Below are positions 10,901 through 19,206 of a DNA stretch of 64,000 nucleotides, one piece after another. This DNA is from Corythucha ciliata (taxonomy: Eukaryota > Arthropoda > Insecta > Hemiptera > Tingidae): the NCBI GenBank assembly GCA_038030265.1, contig CM075941.1, positions 2,418,001-2,482,000 on the forward strand. The letters run 5' to 3'. The position numbers and the translations under genes are program-made. Under the pieces are notes generated by a model. That model searched no databases. It saw only the letters and a list, made by a program, of their open reading frames with translations, and was not told the DNA's origin. The stretch's first letter is position 1; each line of letters begins with the position of its first letter.

Positions 10901-11096
10901 TGTTTCGTTGCCTCGGGCAGGACTAATTTGACTTCCTTCAGGTTTTTTCGCGATACGGTTAATTCCCATGCTCACGCGTAGATCAAATGGGATGAGTCGA
11001 ACTCACCTTTTCGTTTATTTCAACGCTACTGGAATCTAATTTGCTTTTCTCTCGAGGTAGAATCCTAACAAAAAATTTTGTATCATTTTCTGCCAT
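266..11096 (-). CDS. Kinesin-9-like (KIF9/KIF6-type) motor protein gene, 13-14 exons
   Basis: Predicted microtubule-motor protein assembled from exons at 11007-11096, 10805-10935, 6301-6394, 6084-6233, 2311-2475, 2004-2206, 1788-1935, 1498-1703, a possible 1369-1430, 1033-1184, 781-970, 611-727, 384-545 and 266-319. Nearly all joins keep phase across GT-AG introns. The exception is around 1185-1497, where either the small exon or an alternative acceptor must be chosen. The product is about 620-640 residues, somewhat shorter than vertebrate KIF9 (~790). Motor landmarks occur in order: N-terminal strand FFVRILP, GRTYTM P-loop end, GIIPRFLKDVF, the switch regions, then a kinesin-9-like tail with the helical stretch WKIFWLEFLDRYPE. 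The nucleotide motifs are strongly altered, so catalysis is doubtful although the frame is kept. Family assignment is inference from remembered kinesin patterns. A pseudogene or testis/cilium-specific paralogue is possible. Confidence 0.75.
2004..2475 (-). CDS. Kinesin-like gene, switch I and switch II exons
   Basis: Exon 2311-2475 begins exactly at the LTR-element target site and reads AIKPTEVTNETEALDFLFTG. It corresponds to the kinesin segment with EEAL.LLF.GE that leads into switch I. Where kinesins have N..SSRSH this protein has GENCGSAVFSI, so the switch I signature is lost. Exon 2004-2206 begins IHLVDAAGLWN, the counterpart of the switch II LVDLAGSER, again altered at the nucleotide-sensing residues. 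It continues to KLVPMVGFLRPAISKG, which fits the kinesin KLT.LL.DSLGG segment. The acceptor of the second exon lies after an uninterrupted A tract (T20+ on the plus strand), a poor pyrimidine tract that deserves RNA confirmation. Confidence 0.7.
2477..2615 (+). repeat. 5' LTR of the 2477-6015 element
   Basis: 139-bp repeat beginning TGTTGG and ending TTAACA, matched by the 3' copy at 5878-6015. It contains AATAAAG near its end. On the minus strand its outer edge reads a pyrimidine-rich run followed by CCAACAG, which supplies the acceptor for the kinesin exon starting at 2475. Confidence 0.9.
2616..2633 (+). other. Probable primer binding site, tRNA-Leu type
   Basis: TGGTGTCAGAAGT follows the 5' LTR without a gap and is complementary to the 3' end expected for a leucine tRNA. 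The tRNA identity is from memory and unverified. Confidence 0.5.
2662..3290 (+). pseudogene. Gag of the 2477-6015 gypsy element, frameshifted
   Basis: Starts at ATG 2662 (MYSNLPVPEPFKG) and runs to about 2870. The reading continues in another frame from 2847 with SEFIRILKENASNCDFG, then FRRRLLQQRNLSLQ. It ends with paired zinc knuckles CRFCSQSHVFDKNKC and CDNCGKMNHY, typical of metazoan gypsy Gag. It would package element RNA in a cytoplasmic particle. A frameshift near 2850 and the sequence break near 3285 make it non-functional as it stands. Confidence 0.75.
3312..5877 (+). pseudogene. Pol remnants of the gypsy element: protease, RT, RNase H, partial integrase
   Basis: Pieces in changing frames. 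An aspartic protease active site (AQIDTGASCNVIG) lies near 3375. RT begins around 3726 (LERQGIIRKVTIPTAWTTNL). RNase H spans about 4556-4720 (KPVAYASHTLSNFEKKYAQ). The integrase zinc region lies near 5115-5210 (HKGHLGVKQVKRLL). Just after this the text jumps to the post-core segment NWRSTPSAAMTASPAEIM, so the DDE catalytic core has been deleted. A polypurine tract (AAAAGGGAGGA, 5867-5877) abuts the 3' LTR. No intact enzyme can be made. Confidence 0.8.
5878..6015 (+). repeat. 3' LTR of the 2477-6015 element
   Basis: 138-bp partner of the 5' LTR, ending TTTTAACA and followed by the second TGGCC target-site copy. It follows a polypurine tract directly. Confidence 0.9.
6084..6394 (-). CDS. Kinesin-like gene, P-loop exon and following exon
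   Basis: Exon 6301-6394 encodes a segment ending MAVGEPTSGRTYTMVG. This aligns position for position with the kinesin P-loop (canonical GQTGAGKTYTM), but the catalytic lysine is arginine and the preceding glycine/alanine pair is threonine/serine. A 67-nt intron leads to exon 6084-6233, which reads FRGIIPRFLKDVF... then VSFIQFLNDKCTDLL, the counterpart of the kinesin helix and SFLEIYNE..DLL strand. The donor at its end, AAG followed by GTAAAA, opens an intron whose original acceptor lay 64 nt downstream. That intron now contains the whole 2477-6015 LTR element. Frames are open throughout. The lysine loss predicts weak or no ATP hydrolysis, an inference from motor-protein enzymology. Confidence 0.72.
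6472..6560 (-). repeat. tRNA-related sequence (SINE-like), 3' half only
   Basis: On the minus strand GGGTTCGATTCCC matches the pol III B box and the T-arm of a tRNA. It is followed by CGTTCCGTGGCGG and a run of T, like a tRNA 3' end plus pol III terminator. I cannot find a pairing 5' acceptor strand or a convincing A box upstream, so a working tRNA gene is unlikely. A tRNA-derived SINE head or a truncated tRNA fits better. Confidence 0.4.
6563..6700. repeat. Fold-back (inverted) repeat
   Basis: The arm at 6563-6590 (CATTTTCCATTTGCATAAAA...) is complemented by the arm at 6675-6700 (GAGCTGAATTTATGCAAATG...). An inner pair, ACCCGTCTTCTC near 6608 and AAAAGACGGGT near 6647, extends the stem. It directly adjoins the tRNA-like segment, so the two may form one non-autonomous element. 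Confidence 0.7.
6834..7958 (+). pseudogene. Gypsy-type pol fragment (protease end, RT, RNase H)
   Basis: An internal piece of a 17.6/297-like gypsy element lying antisense in the long kinesin intron. It begins with a protease-end segment (IIIGCDILNKAGFQ), then jumps into mid-RT. RT reads EFIRMPFGLKNAP and carries the active site YMDDIIVFSS near 7125. The RT connection has RTFLGMVGYYRKFVKNF near 7350, and RNase H runs 7611-7958 (KPIAFASRKLTPSEKRYST, then ADCLSRN). It is interrupted by stops near 7170 and 7537. No LTR could be defined on either side. Confidence 0.8.
8150..9631 (+). repeat. Degenerate AT-rich ~30-bp tiled repeat block
   Basis: The segment is built from imperfect copies of a motif near TTTTCTCAATTTTAGCCGCG followed by AATTAGCG. 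It holds no gene. The same family fills 9931-10340, 40290-42680 and, inverted, 12153-13260, so it behaves as a dispersed repeat. A poly(C) run sits near 8300. Confidence 0.7.
9632..9930 (+). repeat. 30-bp minisatellite, ten copies
   Basis: Ten head-to-tail copies of a 30-bp unit starting TTGAGAATTTGCGCTTTTTC. All copies are 30 bp except one of 29, with only scattered substitutions. Each unit contains the perfect 7-bp inverted pair TTGAGAA / TTCTCAA around a 10-base centre. The array is a homogenised local form of the degenerate tiled repeat around it. Both strands read open because 30 is divisible by three. I do not regard either as coding. Confidence 0.95.
9931..10804. repeat. Continuation of the tiled AT-rich repeat, then unannotated DNA
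   Basis: Degenerate tiles continue to about 10340. From there to the kinesin exon boundary I see no gene. A CAGGGGCG motif on the minus strand near 10745 resembles the hAT-like ends noted elsewhere in the window. Confidence 0.5.
10805..11096 (-). CDS. Kinesin-like gene, N-terminal exons 1-2
   Basis: Exon 1 (11007-11096) starts at an ATG and encodes 30 residues beginning MAENDTKFFVRILPRE, matching the first beta strand of kinesin motors (FVRVKP-like). It ends in GAA AAG followed by GTGAGT. Exon 2 (10805-10935) follows a 71-nt intron in phase 0. It contains FQTDGVFTEHCQNEVYSTVV, the equivalent of the kinesin F-x-D-x-V-F...Q..VY segment. It ends in phase 2 before GTAAGT, which is the phase needed by the P-loop exon at 6301-6394. 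The intron between exon 2 and the P-loop exon is 4.4 kb, far longer than the ~60-80 nt introns elsewhere in the gene, because it has filled with repeats and a gypsy fragment. I see no promoter motif upstream. Confidence 0.7.
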
Positions 11097-12084
11097 TTCC
11101 CCCACCACAATTTCACAAAGAAATTTCGGTATCAAGGAAGATAAATAAAAAAGATTCAACACAAACAGATGATTTATTCGACGGGCGTCATTCCCATTTT
11201 TACCCCATTCGGTAAAACCCTTTTTGGTTAAACCAGCAATTATTATTATTTTTTTAAGTTAGAAAGAAACTGTTTCCTGTCTGAAATTGTTTTTTTGCGC
11301 TAATAATGAACAAAAACCTCACACGTGTGTTAAAAGGGCCAACCATACCGTGAGCAATAACACAACAAAAGATTGTGTCATGCGAATACTTGAGTGCCCA
11401 AGACCAGGCGCTGATCCAGGTTAGGGGCTCAGGGGGCTTGAGTCCCCTCCTTTATGGGGCAGCGGGTCGTCGTCTCGGGGCACGAATTTTTCCCCTCGCA
11501 GTTTAGCCGTTTTCAAGGCGCGGAACGAAGGATCGGTTTAATGGCCGCACTTTTTGAAGCACAAATGGTAAGTTTCGCCATTTCCTGGGGACGAATCACC
11601 CATTTAGCCATATTTAGGGTGTGGTTAGCCAATTATTCAATTTTTATAGCGTGAGAGTAGTCAGTTTTATCCGGTTGGTGCATCTAACCAACTGTGGTGG
11701 GAGGGGGGGTCGATCAGTTACTAAGATGAGGACGTCACTCATGCTCCAATGCTAGTGGTCAGTTTTTACCGTTTCAATAAGGGCAAGAATAGCCATGTTC
11801 AACAATTTTTTTGGGTGCAGATAACCACTTCATGGATACGTGAATCGCCTGTATACCGTTTGTAGGGCGCAAAAGATCAGTTTGGCCATTTTCGAGCCTG
11901 CTGGTACGAGTATGTTTGGGCTCAGGGCCGTCTTTACTGAAGTTGGGGCCCCGGGCCCGGGATAACATCGGGCCCCCTCCATTACAGTGTGGGGGGGGGG
12001 TTCTAAAACCAAAACCTCCTTTTATTTCATCAACCCTAAATTCTCCACTTCTCGTTAACCTTTTCATTCATTCAGTCCACTCAT
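11097..12084. other. No gene seen; 5' flank of the kinesin gene
   Basis: Mixed composition, short spurious frames, and a poly(G) run near 11990. No promoter motif or coding exon could be supported. Confidence 0.4.
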
Positions 12085-12152
12085 TATAGTCCGGGAACCC
12101 ACCGTATGAAAAATCCGTATCATCTGATCGCGCTTGAAACCATCACCACGAC
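12085..12152 (-). repeat. LINE 3' tail copy, reverse orientation
   Basis: The segment containing ATACGGATTTTTCATACGGT on the minus strand matches the 3' untranslated end of the LINE at 20258-23029 (positions about 22935-23005). It is a detached 3' end, as expected for heavy 5' truncation. A CAGGGGCG repeat end follows immediately at 12153. Confidence 0.65.
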
Positions 12153-13260
12153 CAGGGGCGTAGTCAGCCTGGTGATCAAGGGATGGGCAGCCCCTCGCCT
12201 GTAACGCGGATGAAATCCAGAAAAAGAAATTTTGCAGCTAAGACTGAGGAAAAACACCCACTCACGGCTAGAATTGAGACATAGCGATGATTCACGTTAA
12301 ACTTGAGAAATAAATCTCATTATTCGCGGTTTAAATTAAGAAAACACACAAATTTGCGGTTTCGCGATGCAAAGTCTTGGCCGAAATTAGGAAAATGGAC
12401 TAATTCACGGTTTATAGAGCTCTTTACACAGCTAAAACTGACAAAATAAATTGCTCGTTCAATGTAGAATTGAGAAAAATCACTCATTTGCGGCTAAAAT
12501 GGAGGAAAAACGCCAATTCACGGCTAAGATTTAGAAATGGAGCTCGTCATTCACGCAGGTAAAAATCACAAAAAGCGCCAGTTTGTGGTTTCTCGAACCA
12601 ATATCTCGGTAAACATTGCGAAAAAGTGCTACCGTCTTTATATATGGCAAGTTTGCGGGTACAATTGAGAAAAAGCGCGTCTTAGCGCACACATTTTTGA
12701 AAAAGTGCTTATTGACGGCTAAAATGAAGGAAAATTGTTCGTTCGCAGGTGAAATTGAGGAAAACACCGATTTCAAGGTTTCGCGATGCGGAAATTAATG
12801 AAATTCGTTAACATGCGGATTATGTGGACCTTTTTCACTGCTAGAATTTGAAGGGGGAAAAATTGCTCAAGGCAGAATTGGGATTAAAGCACTATAATTT
12901 GCGGCTAAAATTGAGGGAAAACGAATTGGCAAAATTGTCACCGTTTGTTGTTTAATTGGTGGAATTGTCGTAGCTGAAATTGAGAAATACCGTTCATCCG
13001 CAGGTTAAATTGAGGAAAAACTCCTCTTTGGCGGCTGAAAATGACAGAACGCACCAATTCGCGGTTAGGCGATGCCCACAGTGCTGGCCATATAGCTTAA
13101 ATAATCGAAAATGCGTTATTTCACGGTTTTTTTCAGACTTTTTCACGGCTAAAATAAAGAAAATTGGCTAGTTCGAAGTGGTATTAAGAAAAAACACTCA
13201 GTTTCACCCAAAATGAAGGAAAAACGTCAATTCGACTGAAATAGTGCTCGTTCATGAGTA
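12153..13260 (+). repeat. hAT-like-ended block of tiled repeats, inverted copy of 53420-54395
   Basis: It starts CAGGGGCGTAGTCAGCC, the type of terminus common in hAT elements. It continues as degenerate tiles reading GCGGCTAAAATTGAGAAAA in this orientation. Long stretches are recognisable as the reverse complement of 53420-54395, including a tile with the unusual ATATATGGCAAGTTTGCGGG. There is no coding capacity. It may be one non-autonomous transposon copy; a TSD could not be defined. Confidence 0.65.
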
Positions 13261-14639
13261 AAATGGTGGGGGGGGGGACTTTGTGCAACTCTTTTGTGGA
13301 AAACGTTGATCCACGCCTGTGGGCAGCTTCACTGGCGAAAATATCAGAAGCACCATTGCCTTTTTACAGGCTTATTACAGGATCTGTTGGTTAGAATCGC
13401 ATCAATTGACGGTCATCAGAGACTAAATTTGCACAGAAACGGCCACTATCCGTCAAAAAATAAATATCTGCCAAGAAAACTGTCGTTTGTAGCCTTCTAT
13501 TTTTGGATTTTAGGACGAAAAACTGAAACTTCTCCCTCCCTCCCCCCCCTACCGGAAAGTGATACTTTTGGAGCTAAACTTCAAATTTTAGACCTGGAGA
13601 CGGTAAACATAGCTGGCATTTCCTCTCCACCACCGTAAGTCTGCGGATGACACAGCGGGCTAAACACGGTTTGAGCTACCCAAAACACACGAAATTGAGA
13701 TTCGATCCTGCGAAAATGGGATTTTAGTGCGAAAAACCAGCAAAATGGGTCCCCATTTAAAGTCGACCCTCGAAATCGGTTTGTCAGCAAGAAAACATCC
13801 ACGAATATAATAATTTTTAGAGAATGTTATGTAGGAGGTGAAATAAAATAATAGATTTGAGTTTGATTTGATTGTTTTATTTTAGCACGCATAATAAGTA
13901 AACGGGGGGAACCGTGATAGAACTGAACTGGAGTAGAAAAAAAGGAATGTGTGTCTGTGAACAAATGGTCAGGTTGAGGGGGACGGATAGAAGAGTATAA
14001 AAGAGGTGGGGATTTGAATCAGCAGGATGAGACTTGGCTAGGAGTGATGTAAAGTACTTATCGCGTGACACGCGTGTAAAGTTTGAGTTTTTGCGCTATA
14101 CCTGCTTCGTAAGTCGCCCATTACGATAACATGATTACTCCAGTAAGTTGAATTTTTCCTAACCTGGCACTTTATAGCTTCAGTTTTTGAAAACTGTACA
14201 GTAAAAGTTTACAACTGACATGAAATATTATATTACACAACAAGTGAGGAAGTAGAATTTTTCTCGCGAATTTTGTTTGGCTCACGAGGCGCAGCCAAGT
14301 CAGCTGAAAAAAAAAAAAAAAAACGAGCGAGACAATTTTACTCCCTCGCGAGTTGTGCACACTATTTTTTGCGTGGCTATCCCGCTTTTGACATAAGCCT
14401 AATAAAAACAGAGTCGATTGTCATTCGTGTACAATTGATAACGTTCGGTCAACTACATACTATCTGTGTTGCGATTGAGAGTTTAAAATAATTCCGTCCC
14501 CTGTTGTTGATTTTTGTTTTTTTTTCTTGGTTTTGTTTTGTCAATTTGCTTTTGATTGATTATTATTCATTTCAACCGTTATAAAGTATAGCAAGCAGGT
14601 GGCTATTCCACAAAAATAATAACTTGTAATTAGGGAGTA
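13261..14639. other. No gene seen
   Basis: A poly(G) run at about 13267-13277, a pyrimidine-rich patch near 13530 and an A17 run near 14310 are the only marked features. The short open frames here have no family resemblance. Confidence 0.4.
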
Positions 14640-15926
14640 ATGGACGATGATGATGGTGGAGGGGGGCAATCCCCTTTACCGATGTCCATTGATGAGACGC
14701 CACAAGAAAAAGGGAGTAAAAGTCTATCACAAAAAGACAGCAACTCTGGCGTGAATAATTCCGTTCTTCAATCAAAGACCGACCGTAAACAAAGCACTGA
14801 AGAATATTTCAAACGTTTGTCGAGAAACAGATATAAAGAAAAAGACGAAGGTCCCTACATAGTTTTTGTGGAAGGTATAGAAGGATCCCTCGGAAAAATA
14901 CATCCCATGACTTTCGGTAAATGGATTTACTCTACAAAAGAATAGTTTGTTACCAAAATTACCAATATAGTTACCACGGGAATGAATAGAATTAAAATAG
15001 AATGCACTAATCCATCCAGTGCTAATAAACTCATTGAGAGTAACTTCCTTGAGAAGCGCAAAGTGCGCTGTTTTATTCCAGACCATAGAGTCAATTCTAC
15101 GGGAGTGATCCGCCACGTGGATGCCTCTTTGGAGACAGACGAAATATGCTAAGTAATAAAATCAGACGTACCAGTAAAAGATGTTAAAAGAATGACTAAA
15201 TTAAAAGAAATGGAAAACGGCACGAAACAGCGTGTACCATTGAATATATGCGTGATAACTTTTAACAGTCAGCATATTCCTGCTTTCGTGTCAATCTACG
15301 GGGCAAGATGTCGCGTAGAACCCTATGTAACTCCGGTTCGCCAATGCCAAAAATGCCAACGCTTCGGCCACAGCACTACGCAGTGTAGAAGCAGACACCG
15401 ATGCAACCTGTGAGTAAGAGCACGATGTAATTGTAGTAATTTAACCAAAGCTCTTTTATGTGTCAACTGTAAGAATCCCCATAGATCCAATGATAAAAAA
15501 TGCCAATTCTTCATCGAAGCCTCTCAAAGAATAAAAAGTAAATTCGAAAATATAAGCTATGCTGACATAACTAAAAACCGATACTCTGTGTTGGGAAACC
15601 TGAGTGACGATGTACCCGCTGATGAAATGCCAGCTCGCCGGTATGACCCCCCGAGGCTTAAACGGAAAAGAATGATTTTCCAGACAGCGGAAAATAACGT
15701 AAGCTATTCTCAGCGAGACAGAGGTTTGGACAAAACTAATATCCCCGATACAAACAAGAACAAGCAGCAACCTCTTACACTGGGTTCAAAGCCTCTAATA
15801 GGAGTTTCCTATCTTTCGGTGGACAGCTCTGCTGGAGGTGAGCTTAATGGACTGGTTTCAGAGAAACGGTTCATAGATAGTCAAATATCGGCTAGCCTAA
15901 AAATCATACAGGACCTGAAAAAATAA
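14640..15926 (+). pseudogene. Non-LTR retrotransposon ORF1 with three in-frame stops
   Basis: A 428-codon frame from ATG 14640 stays in one frame to TAA 15924-15926. It is broken only by nonsense codons at 14943, 15150 and 15411. It contains the LINE-Gag zinc knuckle CQKCQRFGHSTTQC near residue 240, then further Cys/His knuckles (CVNCKNPHRSNDKKC), and a basic linker near residue 340. ORF1 proteins of Jockey/I-type LINEs bind element RNA. Absence of frameshifts indicates fairly recent inactivation. It is followed 160 bp later by the start of the matching endonuclease. Confidence 0.75.
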
Positions 15927-16086
15927 AGCTATAATTGATCCAACATCCCCTCTCGGCATTATTTACGAAAACCTACAACATTGTGCAAAGGTTGGTTAGA
16001 GAACTTCAATCTCCGCAAAATATCAGTCAGGCCGATTAGGTAAAACCCCATAACCCTCTACTTCTATTAAACCCTATGAAAACTCT

Positions 16087-16390
16087 ATGAACATACTTCA
16101 ATGGAATATTCGATCCATAAAAGCAAATAAGAACTACCTGGAAGTGATCCTGCAGGAAAAACAAGTTCACATAGCTCTTCCGTCAGAACTATGGCTCCTC
16201 CTTTAGTATAACAGGAAACAGGATATAGGCTAGAAAGCTGTACACGGTGTGACGGATACGGAGGTGCTGGCATTCTGGTTAAAAACCCAAATTATTGGCG
16301 TAAAAGTCTACCATAGTAATACCCATATCAACCTTCTGTCGGTGTACAATGCCCCAAATGAACGGTTTGACCAAAAGGTCTGTGGAAGGA
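16087..16390 (+). pseudogene. Start of LINE ORF2: endonuclease N-terminus, truncated
   Basis: ATG 16087 opens with MNILQWNIRSIKANK, the signature of the apurinic-like endonuclease at the start of LINE ORF2. Stops occur within about 40 codons, and a second-frame match with LLSVYNAPNERF lies near 16335. The sequence ends at about 16397, where a Harbinger-like terminus begins, so RT is missing. It forms one unit with the ORF1 remnant upstream. Confidence 0.65.
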
Positions 16391-16397
16391 AATCTTA

Positions 16398-16540
16398 GGC
16401 CCGTATTCAGAAACCACACTTAACGCAACCCTGAGGGGATCCTTTCTTAAGTGCACTTAAGCGACCCCTTAAGAAATTGTATTCAGAGAGCCCCCTAAGG
16501 GGACCCTTAAGCTTAAGGGTCCCCTAAGCTGATATGAGAT
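16398..16540 (+). repeat. Harbinger/PIF-like terminal region with palindromes
   Basis: GGCCCGTATTCAGAAACCAC resembles PIF/Harbinger termini. It is followed by nested palindromes (TTAAGTGCACTTAA, and GACCCTTAAGCTTAAGGGTC near 16505) and a second GTATTCAGAGAGCC. The neighbouring Myb-like exon supports this family. No opposite terminus was found. Confidence 0.5.
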
Positions 16541-16836
16541 AAACATTGTGTTTTTCGAGGTGACTGTACAGTTTTTGTAGCTACTTACAGCTGTTTTATT
16601 TGATTGATGTTTTAGTTTGATTCATTTCCCTCCATAATTTTTACGCGCGCCGGAACAGAGGTTAGCCGTGAGTTTTGAAAATCTGGTGTGTAGGAGAGGG
16701 GGAGGAATGCAACGGTGGCAAAAAATGTCAGATTGGTGGGCTCGCGGTGTCTGTTGTCATTCTCCGAGTTTGAAATTACTCAAGCTGATCGTGCACGAGT
16801 GAACATTCTGTATAAAGCCTTCAGCCCTTCGAGATA

Positions 16837-17022
16837 ATGGATTCGGGAAAGAAAAGGATGAATTTTTCTGCCGCGGAGAAGGCGTTCTTGAAGGAGACAA
16901 TTTTAAAATATGCGAATATTGTAGAAAATAAAAAGTCAGACGCAGTCAGTCTCTCTGCAAAAAAGAAAAAGTGGGAAGAGATTCTCGATGAATTTAACAG
17001 TTCTTCTGCGTTCCATTCAAAG
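16837..17022 (+). CDS. Myb/SANT-like DNA-binding exon (Harbinger-associated type)
   Basis: First exon of 62 codons starting MDSGKKRMNFSAAEKAFLKE and containing YANIVENKKSDA and KWEEILDEFNSSS. This is the pattern of the zeste/Myb-SANT-like domain carried by the accessory protein of Harbinger transposons and by related host genes. It ends in FHSK followed by a strong GTGAGT donor, phase 0. The expected second exon, carrying the third helix, was not found. A 447-bp MITE begins 60 bp downstream inside the presumed intron. The protein would bind DNA and, in Harbinger elements, help import the transposase. Host or transposon origin is unresolved. Confidence 0.6.
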
Positions 17023-17082
17023 GTGAGTATACAATTTCAATGAATATTGGTTCTTTTCCTTTCACACCACTAGAAAAATATC

Positions 17083-17529
17083 CAATGGGGAACTTGCACA
17101 TTTTTCAAGCGCTGGTGATTCTTGAAGAGTGCTCTTCAACAAGGTAATTGCTCACATTAAACATTGAAATCAATCAAGGGGTTTTTTAACCAAATTTTTA
17201 AAATATTTGAGTGGGGGTTTCATGACGTCAAAGCAGTTAATGAAATGGATGGTGCAGGGAAGAGGGGGGAAGATGTGTTTTCTGAAGGGTCAATTTTTCT
17301 TGTAATTTGTAAACAAAACATTTTAGAGTTCCCGCAAATGCTTCAAAACTGTACATTGACGTCATTTCATTTCGCACCGTCCATCCCCACCTGAAGAACT
17401 TTGAAATTTATTTAAAAATCACCAGACGCACCAATCGGGCTGCAACCACCGTTGATATCCTTCTGTCCATGTGCCAATTCACCGTTATACTTTTCTCGTA
17501 TATCGGGCATTCGTGCAAGTTCCCCATTG
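17083..17529. mobile_element. MITE, 447 bp, perfect 17-bp terminal inverted repeats
   Basis: Ends CAATGGGGAACTTGCAC (17083-17099) and GTGCAAGTTCCCCATTG (17513-17529) are exact reverse complements. No coding region lies inside. A convincing target duplication was not visible. It sits downstream of the Myb-like exon. Confidence 0.75.
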
Positions 17530-17790
17530 AAGTAACTGTTAATCGTCTCTTACACTGACGTGATAATAATCGCGAAGCAAATGTGAGCCGGAAACGCTGA
17601 TGCTTGGAAAATTTGGCGTTAAAAGAGGGTCCTCAGATCAACGCCAAATGTCGCTCGTTATGCGGCAGCGTTTTATTCATGCTTCGCCCTACAACTGCTG
17701 CAGAGCACATTCTATTTCGCTCCGATGTCATTTCGCGTCCGGTATCAATGTCCCTATTTGAAATATTCACAAAGTTTGATATTCACAAAG

Positions 17791-17918
17791 AAAAATGAAG
17801 CATTTAGATAGGTTACAAGACGCGTAGCATAATATGGTTTGTGAACGGGGCTTTTAATCCAATGGGTCACAAACCGTATGCTATGCGCCAATAAAACCTA
17901 TCAAAATGCTTCATTTTT
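17791..17918. repeat. Imperfect palindromic element
   Basis: AAAAATGAAGCATTTAGATA at the left is mirrored by TATCAAAATGCTTCATTTTT at the right, with GTAGCATA / TATGCTAT in the stem. A half copy occurs at about 50338-50420, so it is a dispersed family. Confidence 0.75.
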
Positions 17919-17989
17919 CGAGGGAACGCATTTTGTTTTGTTACGTAGACACCACAGATCGCATACGAAGAGCTTGTGAACCGGTTTTT

Positions 17990-19206
17990 TTTTTTTAGAG
18001 CAAGAGCTCTAGCTTCTTTGAAGGGCATATTCTGGGTGATTTTGAGTGCTATAACGTCTTTTTCGATGCGGTATTTGGGACAGGTGCGAGAGCTACTGAA
18101 ATGATTTGCAGAGCAGTTGACGCAGGTGGGTGGGTCAGCAGTCAGCACAGCGGTGATTCTCATAAAAGGGAAGGCCGCAGTGACACAGACGTTGAGTTGT
18201 TCGGCAGTGCGTCGCAGTGTGACCGAATCTTTGGCACTGAAAACAGCGCATTGGATCTGGAATATACGGGCGCACCTGGAGTCGATGAAAGGCGGCTTTA
18301 ATGGTTGTTGGGAGTTCAGTCTGGTTAAAGGTGAGGACAAAGAGACCAGTGTCCTCACGGTTCGCGGAGCCCGGTACACGACGGGATATGCGGCGAATAC
18401 GCACAACCCACTCGTGTTCGAGTCCCGCAAGGATGTCGTCGTCCGAAGAGTTTAGGAAGAAAACAACTCCACAAACTGTGTTAAGTTGTTCATGGGGCGT
18501 GATGTTAACGGTGATATCACCTAAGGTAGTAAGGTCCAGGACTTTTTTGGCTTGGGATGCATTCATGACCTCAACTCGGAGGCGTCCTCTGGACATTCGA
18601 GAGACATTTTTAAGGGGTCCCAATGATTCCTTAAGGGCTTGATTAAGTTTAAATGGGCAGAGCTTGCTGAAGTTATCAGTTGATCGCTCGATTATCCAAT
18701 GCTTGGGATAATGGTCTGAAGTGATTTGGGAGAGTGTTTTTGGATCAATGGTGTGAAGCGAAGGGGGAATTAAGGACATTTGGGTGTCGGTATTTGAATG
18801 GTGGGTGACAGGGGTTGGGACAGATCCTGTTTTCAGTTGTTTGGTTTGGGTGTCTGCAGGGTGAGGATTTTCTTGACTAAGTGGTCGATTTAAGGGGCTT
18901 TTTAATTGTAGGTACTTCACCCTTCTGGCTGGAAAAGGGAACAGTTTTACTTGATTTTTTGGGAGACGTAGAATGGGTTTGGATTGGTTGAGTGTTAGTG
19001 GGCATTGTAACGGTGATGGTCATTAGGCTAGGGATAGTTCTAGCTGTGGTAGTCGTAGGGGTATCAGTAAGGATAGGTCCTACTGCCCCTGACGTGGATG
19101 TGGTAGGGGGGATATCATCGGTATGGATGTCAATGCGGGGTGGGTTGGGAGAACCCACGGGAGAGAGGTGATTGGGACCTGATTCTACTGGTTTTGTAGA
19201 TTTCAT
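17990..19206 (-). pseudogene. LINE ORF1 (Gag-like), frameshifted, without ORF2
   Basis: On the minus strand a Ser/Thr/Pro-rich N-terminus (MKSTKPVESGPNHL, from 19206) shifts frame near 18900 to RPLSQENPHPADTQTK. It continues through MSRGRLRVEVMNASQAKKVL to the zinc knuckles CFQCQRFGHTATHC, then shifts again near 18150 to CVNCSANHFSSSRTCPKY and ALALKKK. It ends at an A-rich run near 17990. This matches the RNA-binding ORF1 of Jockey/I-clade LINEs. Loss of everything downstream is unusual, because LINE copies normally lose their 5' side. Confidence 0.75.
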
